A stretch of DNA of 64,000 nucleotides from Ruficoccus amylovorans (GTDB taxonomy: Bacteria > Verrucomicrobiota > Verrucomicrobiia > Opitutales > Cerasicoccaceae), in assembly GCF_014230085.1 (NCBI RefSeq), contig NZ_JACHVB010000014.1, positions 248,001 to 312,000 of the forward strand. The letters are read 5' to 3'. A program made the position numbers and the translations under genes. Under the pieces are notes generated by a model that searched no databases, had not been told where the DNA came from, and worked only from the letters and a program-made list of their open reading frames with translations. Positions 47,700 through 55,189 of the stretch are shown here, piece by piece (within the stretch, counting starts at the first letter, position 1; the number at the start of each line of letters is the position of its first letter).

Positions 47700-49823
47700 C
47701 TATTCAGAGTCATCGGCACTCTCGGCTTTGCTGTATATGTCGACGAGTTCTCGGTGCGCATTTTCTGATCGTTCCAACACGTCAAAAATATCGTAAACCA
47801 CCCAGTCGGCCCCGTCCGTGCGATCTTCTTCTTCCTGTTGGAGTCGTTGTATCTTAAGTGCTTTGGACTCGGGGTTTCTGCAACCAATTAGCATGCCAGT
47901 TACGTTATAGCTACTTTCTGACTTGTGAGCTTTTAGCCAGGTTCTGCTCATTCTGATATAATCTTTAAGTTGCATCAGATGGTCGTGATTTAAGCTTACA
48001 TTAGGAGCTTTTAACTCAACTATGACTATTCTTTTTAATGAGTCATTATTGAGAAGGAACACTAAATCGGGCCTCCGGTTTTCGCCGCCGTCTTTTACTT
48101 CGTCATCTGAATCCGGATCGTATCCTGCTTCAACGTAATCGCCTATTTTCAGGGACTGAGCCAACTTTTGGTTAACCAAGTCTTGACGTTGGTCGGCTGA
48201 CATAAACTGGAAAAACGTCGGATCAATTAGCCATGGATTATCCTCAAATAATTTTTGAAGCTCTTTTTCTTTCTTTGACTTTTTGAAGTCCTGAGCCTTG
48301 CAGATTTTTTTCAGGGCGACAATCCCATCTATACGCCCCTGTGCAAACGAAAGAAAATCCCCGAATTCTTGTTTTGTCAGCTCAGTGATTTCCTTCACCA
48401 CGGGAGATAGGTCGGGTAATTCGAGTGCCGCCAAACTTGAGATTGTGTCAAGAATGTCCCCCTTTCCGAGGCCTTTAACTACCAATGGCAGGGCCTGCTT
48501 GTAATACTTAGCTTGTGTCCTTTCACCAGTCGCTTTAGCTAATATTACAGCAATCTTGTAGGCTAAAGTTTCTCGATGCTTTGGTAAATTCGCAGAATCT
48601 ATCGTTTCTTTTGTGAACAAATCCTTTCGGACTTCTCTGGCGGCGGATTCGTCACGGCTCTTGGCAAACTCGTTCAATGCATTGAGAATTTGTGTTTGTA
48701 ATACAGAATGGAGGGGCTTTAAAAACTGAGTTTCCCATCGTAATCCTTGCCTGTCGGTTGCTATATAATCAATCGGCTGTTCGTCGATAAAGTCGGCGAT
48801 ACAAACTCCGTCCATGTAGCTTGTGTATTGATACCCATTGGCACTGCTTTTTACTTCAAACAATGACGGAGCGGCAGCTAATCTACCATGGGCATAGATT
48901 CTTATGCCGCGTTCGTTTTCCCGGAGTTGCCCTTTCGGTGGAGTAAAGCGTATCCTGTATTTGATCGTATATTTTTTCTCGTCACCAAGCTCGACTTCCA
49001 AGGAAACCATTTCTTCAAAGTCGTCATTCTCATTATCTCGTTCGGGAAACCCATAGACATAATCCCTCTTTCCTGCTTCGACTAAATCTTCAGAATTTCT
49101 ATCCTTCTTCCATATGGAGAAATCGTTAACATCAACCATCCTGAAATACTCAGCAACAGTATTGATGGCAGCACTCTGAGCGCCAGTAGTCCCGGAAAAT
49201 GTTAAGTTGTTTAAGGTGATGATTGTTCCTGAATCCCCCCCTGCCCATTCTTGATTATCTAGAGTGCGTATCGGAATACGTATGTCACCAGTTGAGTCGG
49301 CTGATAGCATTTGTTCATAGTCAAGGACTATCTCACGCGCGCAATTGTCCTTCTTTGACTTAGATGCGACGGTCATCTTATGAGCAATCCCAAATCCGGC
49401 TAGCTTACCAAGACCCTTCCGTCCCATAATAACACGTTTGCCTGGTGATCTCTGAGCCAAATCATTTCCCCTTCGCCTACGGCCTATTTCTAGAAATTTT
49501 TCCTGTAATTCTTGTCGTGTCATGCCATGGCCATCATCTTCGATCACTATCTTTATGGATTCGTCCAAGCTTGCTCGTTCTAAGGAGTTTCTAACATCCC
49601 CGTTTTTTGACTCCGCGTTTTTGAGTTCCCACTTCTTCCGAGCAACTTTTCGACCTTCCAGGATTTGGTTTGAGTCCATGTAGATCTTTGCATATGTTGC
49701 GTCTGCATCGTGTGAATTAGCTACAAATTCTACGAGGGCTTTGGATAGGCTTGTGTACAGATTTACACCCAAATCTTCAATCAAGTGGGGTTTTACGTTA
49801 AGATTGAGATAGTCTTGATCCAT
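47700..49823 (-). CDS. GHKL ATPase with C-terminal Shedu-like PD-(D/E)XK nuclease
   Basis: A 707-residue protein. The N-terminal Hsp90/MutL/MORC-type ATPase shows the N-box EFVANSHDAD (E32, N36, D39), IVIEDDGHGM and GRKGLGKLAGFGIA. The middle is helical with no clear family. The C-terminus starts with a DNPWLIDP-type lead-in and has D586 (RRPDLVF), E603-x-K605 (VELKAPN) and Q618, a PD-(D/E)XK nuclease of the Shedu/DUF4263 kind. The DNA is clearly AT-rich against the genome. It sits with dcm, vsr and an XRE gene, so a restriction-like role is proposed, not proven. Confidence 0.72.
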   Translation of the reverse strand: MDQDYLNLNVKPHLIEDLGVNLYTSLSKALVEFVANSHDADATYAKIYMDSNQILEGRKVARKKWELKNAESKNGDVRNSLERASLDESIKIVIEDDGHGMTRQELQEKFLEIGRRRRGNDLAQRSPGKRVIMGRKGLGKLAGFGIAHKMTVASKSKKDNCAREIVLDYEQMLSADSTGDIRIPIRTLDNQEWAGGDSGTIITLNNLTFSGTTGAQSAAINTVAEYFRMVDVNDFSIWKKDRNSEDLVEAGKRDYVYGFPERDNENDDFEEMVSLEVELGDEKKYTIKYRIRFTPPKGQLRENERGIRIYAHGRLAAAPSLFEVKSSANGYQYTSYMDGVCIADFIDEQPIDYIATDRQGLRWETQFLKPLHSVLQTQILNALNEFAKSRDESAAREVRKDLFTKETIDSANLPKHRETLAYKIAVILAKATGERTQAKYYKQALPLVVKGLGKGDILDTISSLAALELPDLSPVVKEITELTKQEFGDFLSFAQGRIDGIVALKKICKAQDFKKSKKEKELQKLFEDNPWLIDPTFFQFMSADQRQDLVNQKLAQSLKIGDYVEAGYDPDSDDEVKDGGENRRPDLVFLLNNDSLKRIVIVELKAPNVSLNHDHLMQLKDYIRMSRTWLKAHKSESSYNVTGMLIGCRNPESKALKIQRLQQEEEDRTDGADWVVYDIFDVLERSENAHRELVDIYSKAESADDSE

Positions 49824-49959
49824 GGTATTGATCTGTCGGTTAGACGGCTGAAGGTGAGGTGTATCATTTATTGACCAAATTGTTTCGCAAAGTCAATGCC
49901 CCCAATACAGAAGGAGGTAATCCGATATCGCATCCTGTTTGACATGACCTGTTCTCTGT

Positions 49960-51096
49960 ATGCAGGTCAAAGCACACTACCGAGAGGGGCGTCGGAGCCC
50001 TTGGGAGGCGCGTTGGTGGATCAACGGCAGGATGAAAACGCGTTTTTTCGGCTCGGAGCGGGAGCGGGACCGCTTCATCCGGACGTTTTCCCGGCAATTG
50101 GCTGAGCACGGTACGGATGTGTTCTCGATCGACAAGGCGCGGGTTCGGCGCTGGCAGGAGGCTGACGAGTTGACCGGCTTGGCGGACCCGGTGGAGATGG
50201 CCCAGTTGTGGGTCCGGGTGCAGGGGAGGCCTCGGCAGCGTACCCTCCATGAAGGCGTTGTCGCTTATCTGGAGCACTTGCGGTTGGCCGGACGCACGTC
50301 GGAATACATCGCTCACGCACAAAAGTCCCTCTACCGTTTCGCCGCCCAGTACGGTGGTCACGGACTGGACGCCATCACCGCCGAGCAAATCAGCGGGTAT
50401 TTGGGGCAATTGCCGTTCCAGCCGATCACCCTCCGGCACGAGCGCAGCTATCTGGCGTCAGCCTTTAAGTGGTTTTATCGGCAGGAATGGATTGCCCGCA
50501 GCCCCGGGGATGCGGTGGCGGTGCCTGCTGTTGTCGGCGAGGAGCCGGGTATCTTGACGGTGGAGGAGACCGAACGCCTCCTGCGGGCCAGTGAGGGCGT
50601 TGATCCGGCCATTTGCGGTCTCTTGGCCCTCGGGGCCTTCGCGGGGATGCGTTCCTCGGCCATTGAGCGTGTGCGCTGGGAGGAAATCGACTTTGCCAAC
50701 CGGGGCATCCTGATCCCGGCCGACAAGGCCAAGAAGCGCCGCCGTCATTACATTGAGGGCTTGCCCGACAACCTGTGGACCTGGCTGGAACGCACCCCGA
50801 AGGCGGCTTTTAGGCTGACACCCCGGCAGATCGCCAAAGCGCGTGAACAGGCCTACGAGAGGGCAGGGCTCCTCGTTTCCCGAGCCACCGCCCGCAAACA
50901 GGGCGTCTCGGCGAAGTTCCCTCCGAAAAACTGCCTGCGCCACAGCTTCGTCAGCTACCATGTCGCCCTTTACCAGGACCCGGGTAAGACGGCCTTGCTG
51001 GTCAGCCACCGCAATCAGGACATCCTCTGGCGGCATTACCTGGGGGTGGCCCACCGGCAGGCAGCCGAGCGGTATTTCTCGATTATGCCGGTTTGA
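49960..51096 (+). CDS. Tyrosine recombinase/integrase 2
   Basis: A 378-residue integrase related to integrase 1. They share blocks such as GLLALGAFAGMRSSAI, KKRRRHYIEGLPDNLW, FPPKNCLRHSF and SHRNQDILWRHYLG, and the Asn in place of the box II His. The codon use is GC-rich, unlike the AT-rich segment just upstream. A terminator follows at 51117-51147. It marks the left end of a second integrated element. Confidence 0.88.
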   Translation: MQVKAHYREGRRSPWEARWWINGRMKTRFFGSERERDRFIRTFSRQLAEHGTDVFSIDKARVRRWQEADELTGLADPVEMAQLWVRVQGRPRQRTLHEGVVAYLEHLRLAGRTSEYIAHAQKSLYRFAAQYGGHGLDAITAEQISGYLGQLPFQPITLRHERSYLASAFKWFYRQEWIARSPGDAVAVPAVVGEEPGILTVEETERLLRASEGVDPAICGLLALGAFAGMRSSAIERVRWEEIDFANRGILIPADKAKKRRRHYIEGLPDNLWTWLERTPKAAFRLTPRQIAKAREQAYERAGLLVSRATARKQGVSAKFPPKNCLRHSFVSYHVALYQDPGKTALLVSHRNQDILWRHYLGVAHRQAAERYFSIMPV

Positions 51097-51116
51097 TAGA
51101 GCTGTGACCCCAGAAA

Positions 51117-51147
51117 AGCCCTTCCGCAGGCGCGGAGGGGCTTTTTT
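51117..51147 (+). terminator. Terminator of integrase 2
   Basis: Arms AGCCCTTCCGC (51117-51127) and GCGGAGGGGCT (51132-51142) with one G-T pair, then a run of six T (51142-51147). It ends transcription of the integrase before the next gene group. Confidence 0.85.
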
Positions 51148-51168
51148 GTGCCCCAATCCGGGGCATCC

Positions 51169-51302
51169 GAAGGACAACGGAAGGACAAGGTACCTTGTCC
51201 TTTTTACTTTTTTCAAAGTTTTTTCGGCGGTCCTATCCCTGTGTTGATGCGGGCTGGCGGGCGTTTTGACGAGGGACAATCCGAAGGACAAGGGACATGT
51301 CC
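51169..51302. promoter_or_regulatory. Cluster of GGACAA motifs around a 22-base palindrome
   Basis: GGACAA or its complement occurs at 51172, 51183, 51195, 51274 and 51286, and GGACATGTCC spans 51293-51302, over the next gene's start codon. A perfect 22-base palindrome of AAGGACAAGGT and its complement lies at 51181-51202 and is followed by a T-run. The pattern looks like operators of a dimeric regulator controlling the replication genes. Confidence 0.55.
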
Positions 51303-51626
51303 TCCATAGGGGGCGTGAGCAACGACACACAAACCCGAATCGAGGCCAAGCTCGATCATCTGAGCCGTCAGGTGGCCACCCTGAGCGAGCTTGTCTCTTC
51401 CCAACACACCCCGGCAACCAAATGCACCCTCATGGTGGAGGAACTGGCCGAGCGCTGGAGCCTGTGCCCGGAGGCCGTCCGCCGCCTGGTGCGTGACAAG
51501 CAGTTACGCTCCCTGCGCGATTTTCGGCCCTACCGCTTCACGCTGAAGGAGGTGCTGGATTTCGAGAACAATGACGCGCCCCGGATGCGGGGGCTCGGCT
51601 CAAAACGGAAAGGGGGCCGTAAGTGA
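51297..51626 (+). CDS. Excisionase-like winged HTH protein
   Basis: A 109-residue protein with an N-terminal coiled coil and a MerR/excisionase-type helix pair (VEELAERWSLCPEAVRRLVRD, LRDFRPYRFTLKEV). It could direct excision or regulate the operon. Its start codon lies in the GGACA operator cluster. It overlaps the VRR-NUC gene by four bases. Confidence 0.7.
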   Translation: MSSIGGVSNDTQTRIEAKLDHLSRQVATLSELVSSQHTPATKCTLMVEELAERWSLCPEAVRRLVRDKQLRSLRDFRPYRFTLKEVLDFENNDAPRMRGLGSKRKGGRK

Positions 51627-52033
51627 ACCGCCGCAACGAGGAACACCGGCTCCAGGTGGCTCTGTTCAAGTGGGCGAAGTACGCCAGCGCCCGGCATCCC
51701 GGCCTGAAACTGATGTTCGCCATCCCCAATGGCGGGGCCCGTGACGCCATCACCGGGGCCATGCTGAAGGCCGAAGGCGTCAAGGCGGGCGTCCCGGACA
51801 TTTTCCTGCCGCTGTCGGCGGGCGGCTTTCACGGCCTGTTCATCGAGCTGAAGACGGCTCGGGGCCACCCCACACCCGAACAGCGCGAATGGCTGATGCG
51901 CCTGCGCCATCGCGGTTACGCCACCGTCCTGTGCCGGGGCCTCGATGAGGCACTTGACACCATCACCCGGTATCTGGGCGGCCAGTTGTCGCCCGAGAAC
52001 ACCGGATACGACCGGAACTTTAACAACCAGTAA
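51623..52033 (+). CDS. VRR-NUC domain nuclease
   Basis: A 136-residue single-domain nuclease of the VRR-NUC type: PNGGARDAITGAMLKAEGV followed by GVPDIFLPL and FIELKTARGHPTPEQ (the PD...ExK catalytic set). Phages often carry it next to replication proteins, where it may act as a Holliday-junction or flap nuclease. It overlaps the HTH gene (ATGA) and the ATPase gene starts four bases after it, so it is part of a coupled operon. Confidence 0.85.
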   Translation: MNRRNEEHRLQVALFKWAKYASARHPGLKLMFAIPNGGARDAITGAMLKAEGVKAGVPDIFLPLSAGGFHGLFIELKTARGHPTPEQREWLMRLRHRGYATVLCRGLDEALDTITRYLGGQLSPENTGYDRNFNNQ

Positions 52034-52037
52034 CATT

Positions 52038-53063
52038 ATGCCAAAGAATACTGCAACGGGCCTGCCGCTCATTTCCGGCAAGGTCGAAAAACCTCAGCGG
52101 GTCGTCATCTACGGCCCCGAAGGCATCGGCAAGAGCACGCTCGCCGCTGCCTTCCCTGAACCGGTCTTCCTCGACACCGAAGGCGGCACCATCCACCTGA
52201 ACGTCACCCGGTTTGCCCAGCCCGAGAATTGGGAGGATATCCTGGCCCTCGTCGCCCAACTGGGGCAGAGCGCCCACAGCTTCCACACACTGGTTATCGA
52301 CACGGTGGACTGGCTGGAACGCCTGCTCATCGAGCATATCTGCCGCAAAGCCCACAAGGACGGAATCGAGGACTTCGGGTATGGCAAGGGGTACACTTAC
52401 CTCTCAGAGGAGTTCTCGCGCTTCTTGCAGTCGCTCGAAGGGCTCCGTGGCCAGGGGATGCACCTGGTCATGGTGGCGCACTCCACCATCCGCAAGTTTG
52501 AGCAGCCCGATGCTGGCGGGGCCTACGACCGCTACGAATTAAAGCTCTCCAAGCAATGCGCCCCGCTGCTCAAGGAATGGTGCGACCTGCTTTTGTTCGT
52601 GAACTATTTCACGAAGGTGACGGAAACCGATGGCCGAAAAAAGGCGGTCGGGGGGAAGGAACGCCGGATCTACACCGCTCATTGCGCGGCCTTCGACGCG
52701 AAGAACCGCCACGGCCTCGACGATGTGCTCCCGATGGAGTTCGCGGCCATCGCTCATGTCTTCCCGGCCACGAGTCAGCAACCTGCCACCCAGCCGCCCG
52801 CATCGTTGCCTGCGAAATCTGAGGAACCTGCGAAATCAACGCCCGCTGACACTGGCAAGCCCGCCACCGGCCAGCAGATCAAGAACATCCAGGCCCTTTG
52901 GAAGACACTCGGCTACGGGCAGGAACAGATGGCGAAGCTCTTCCAGTGGCTCGATGCCGAGGTCCTGGCCGGTGCGGAAAGCTGGGACGATCTCACCATG
53001 GAACAGGCCGCCCGGGCCATCGGTTTCCTCAGCAAGAAGGCTTCGGACGGGGGGGCGTCATGA
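52038..53063 (+). CDS. Phage-type AAA ATPase (Sak4-like nucleotide-binding protein)
   Basis: A 341-residue ATPase with Walker A YGPEGIGKS (about 25-33), Walker B-like LVIDTVDWLE and a second domain. A Pro/Ala/Thr-rich linker leads to a C-terminal helix bundle. It resembles the RecA-like Sak4 recombinases or phage nucleotide-binding proteins found beside DUF669 SSBs. The ATG at 52038 is preferred over the frame start at 51945, which would overlap the VRR-NUC gene. Confidence 0.7.
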   Translation: MPKNTATGLPLISGKVEKPQRVVIYGPEGIGKSTLAAAFPEPVFLDTEGGTIHLNVTRFAQPENWEDILALVAQLGQSAHSFHTLVIDTVDWLERLLIEHICRKAHKDGIEDFGYGKGYTYLSEEFSRFLQSLEGLRGQGMHLVMVAHSTIRKFEQPDAGGAYDRYELKLSKQCAPLLKEWCDLLLFVNYFTKVTETDGRKKAVGGKERRIYTAHCAAFDAKNRHGLDDVLPMEFAAIAHVFPATSQQPATQPPASLPAKSEEPAKSTPADTGKPATGQQIKNIQALWKTLGYGQEQMAKLFQWLDAEVLAGAESWDDLTMEQAARAIGFLSKKASDGGAS

Positions 53064-53260
53064 TGGAGGAAGACTTTTACGCCTATGAGCAGCGGGCCGA
53101 GCGCCTCCGTGATTACGACCCTGACCTCAGTGAGTCCAGTGCGCTGATGCAGGCCCGCTTCGAAGCCCACGGCTCCGGTGCATCCCGAATGGGAGCCAAG
53201 GAAAGCGAACCGGCGACCCCGCCTCACGACACCGACAACAACCCTTCTTTAAAATCATGA
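53060..53260 (+). CDS. Small acidic protein of unknown function
   Basis: A 66-residue product (MMEEDFYAYEQRAERL, Ser/Ala/Pro-rich tail). It overlaps both neighbours by four bases (ATGA), a clear sign of a translated gene in the coupled replication operon. No family is recognised. Confidence 0.6.
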   Translation: MMEEDFYAYEQRAERLRDYDPDLSESSALMQARFEAHGSGASRMGAKESEPATPPHDTDNNPSLKS

Positions 53261-53694
53261 AATACACCTCTCAAAACGCAGACAATCTGCCCCGCTTCGT
53301 GCCCAACGGCGATTATCTTGTCACTGTGATCGAGGCTTCTGAGACCCTCTCGAAAGCCGGTGACGACATGATCAAGCTCAAGCTTGAGGTCGAGGGGCAT
53401 GGCGTCCACCTCTACGACTACCTCGTCGCCACCGAAGCGAGCTTTTGGAAGATCGACACCTTCCGCAAAGCCATCGGCGATCGGGTGGTTGAGGGCGAGG
53501 AAGTCGAACTCGCCGCCGCCGCTCTCGAAGGGCGTCAGGGCCATGCCCGGCTCCGCATCGAAGAGTACCAGGGTAAAAAGAGCAACAAGGTGGAACTGTG
53601 GATCACGGACCGTGTGCCGACTGCCACCCTCAAGGCAACCCCGCCCGCTACCGCGCAGGCACAACCGGAGGTTGACGACGATGTCCCGTTTTGA
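53257..53694 (+). CDS. DUF669 protein, SSB-like
   Basis: A 145-residue DUF669 protein, which in phages is taken as a single-strand DNA-binding protein. The core has an OB-fold-like strand pattern (YLVTVIEASETLSKAGDDMIKL) and the C-terminus ends in DDDVPF, the acidic tail that in bacterial SSBs recruits partners. It lies between the ATPase gene and the helicase gene in a coupled operon, overlapping the helicase start by 14 bases. Confidence 0.82.
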   Translation: MKYTSQNADNLPRFVPNGDYLVTVIEASETLSKAGDDMIKLKLEVEGHGVHLYDYLVATEASFWKIDTFRKAIGDRVVEGEEVELAAAALEGRQGHARLRIEEYQGKKSNKVELWITDRVPTATLKATPPATAQAQPEVDDDVPF

Positions 53695-55189
53695 CCTTCG
53701 CCCCTACCAGCAGGAGTTCCTGTCGGCGGTGCGCCGCGATTTCCGGGAGCATGACCACATCCTTGGCGTCGCCGCCACCGGCGCGGGAAAGACCATTCTC
53801 GCCTCGGACCTGATGCGCGACTGGAAGGGCAACTGCCTGTTTCTGGCCGACGCGCAGGAGCTGGTCCGCCAAAACGCCGAGAAGTATTTCGGGTACGCCG
53901 GGGAATTTGCCGGAATCGAAATGGCCGACTCAAAAGCCCTTGTCGGGGATCGGGTGGTGGTCGCTACCACCCAGAGCATCTGCCGCAGGCTGGACAAGTG
54001 GCCACGGGATTACTTCGGCCTGGTTATCGTTGATGAAGCCCATCGCAACACGCTTGGGGCGATGGCGGCGCAGGTGCTTCTGCACTTCGACTCTGCCAAA
54101 GTGCTCGGGGTGACGGCCACCCCGTTCCGCTCCGACCGCCGCCAACTCGGCAGCTTCTACGAAAAGATTTCCGTCGAGATCGGGCTGGCCCGCCTCATCA
54201 AGGAAGGCTGGCTTTCGCGCATCGTCATCAAAAGCGTGCCACTGCCGGTGGACTTGTCGCAGGTGCGCACCACGGCGGGTGATTACAACGAGGGCGACCT
54301 GGGCGATGTGATCCAGCCGCACCTGCGTCAGGCGGCGCGGCTGATTGCCGAACATGCTCATGGGCGTCGCACCGTGGCCTTCCTGCCCCTGATTGCCAGC
54401 AGCAAGGCCTTTGCCGATGCTTGCCGTGAGGAAGGCATCCGCGCCGTCCATGTGGACGGCAACGACCGTGAGGGCCTGCGGGCTTACGAGCGGGGCGAGT
54501 ATGACCTTGTGTCCAATGCCTCTCTTTTAACGACTGGCTGGGACCATCCGCAGACCGATTGCGTCTTCATCCTGCGCCCCACGAAAAGCCTGTCCCTGTT
54601 TCAGCAGATGGTGGGGCGCGGCACACGCATTGCCGAGGGGAAGGAAAACCTGCTCTTGCTGGACCCCTTGTTCCTGACCGACGATCATTCCCTCATCCGT
54701 CCGGCCCGTTTGATTGCCCGTTCGGAAGCGGAGACGACCGAATTGAGCGAACGCCTCTCCGGCGGCGGCGAAGTCGATTTGCTGGAAGCCGAGGAAGATG
54801 TAGAGGAAGTGCGCCAGTCGCATCTGGAGGAACGCCTCGTGAAGGCCGCTAGCCGGAAGGCCCGCACTATCGACGCCATCGAGTTTTGTCTCAGCCTCAA
54901 GGCGGTGGAGTTGGCCGATTACGAGCCGGAACTGCCCTGGGAGGGCAAGCCACCCAGCGACCGTCAGTTGATCACGCTGGCCAAGGCCGGGTTCGACACC
55001 GACTGCGTGAGCTGCCGGGGACACGCCTCGAAGATCCTCGACCTGCTGTTCATGCGCCGGGAGCACGGATTGGCCACCCCCAAGCAACTGAACTGGCTAC
55101 GGAAGTTCAACTACCCCGAGCCGGAACTGGCCACCTTCGAGGAGGCGCAGGTTTTCCTCGACGAACACTTTAACTGGAAGGCGATGTAA
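53681..55189 (+). CDS. SF2 DEAD/DEAH-box helicase
   Basis: A 502-residue helicase with Walker A AATGAGKT (31-38), the DEAH box VIVDEAHRN, motif III TATPFRSD, and helicase C motifs TTGWDHPQTD and QMVGRGTR. The C-terminal 130 residues are a helical region not found in all SF2 enzymes. The ATG at 53681 keeps the first conserved strand (DLRPYQQEF). The TAATG overlap with the primase gene shows coupling. Confidence 0.88.
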   Translation: MSRFDLRPYQQEFLSAVRRDFREHDHILGVAATGAGKTILASDLMRDWKGNCLFLADAQELVRQNAEKYFGYAGEFAGIEMADSKALVGDRVVVATTQSICRRLDKWPRDYFGLVIVDEAHRNTLGAMAAQVLLHFDSAKVLGVTATPFRSDRRQLGSFYEKISVEIGLARLIKEGWLSRIVIKSVPLPVDLSQVRTTAGDYNEGDLGDVIQPHLRQAARLIAEHAHGRRTVAFLPLIASSKAFADACREEGIRAVHVDGNDREGLRAYERGEYDLVSNASLLTTGWDHPQTDCVFILRPTKSLSLFQQMVGRGTRIAEGKENLLLLDPLFLTDDHSLIRPARLIARSEAETTELSERLSGGGEVDLLEAEEDVEEVRQSHLEERLVKAASRKARTIDAIEFCLSLKAVELADYEPELPWEGKPPSDRQLITLAKAGFDTDCVSCRGHASKILDLLFMRREHGLATPKQLNWLRKFNYPEPELATFEEAQVFLDEHFNWKAM

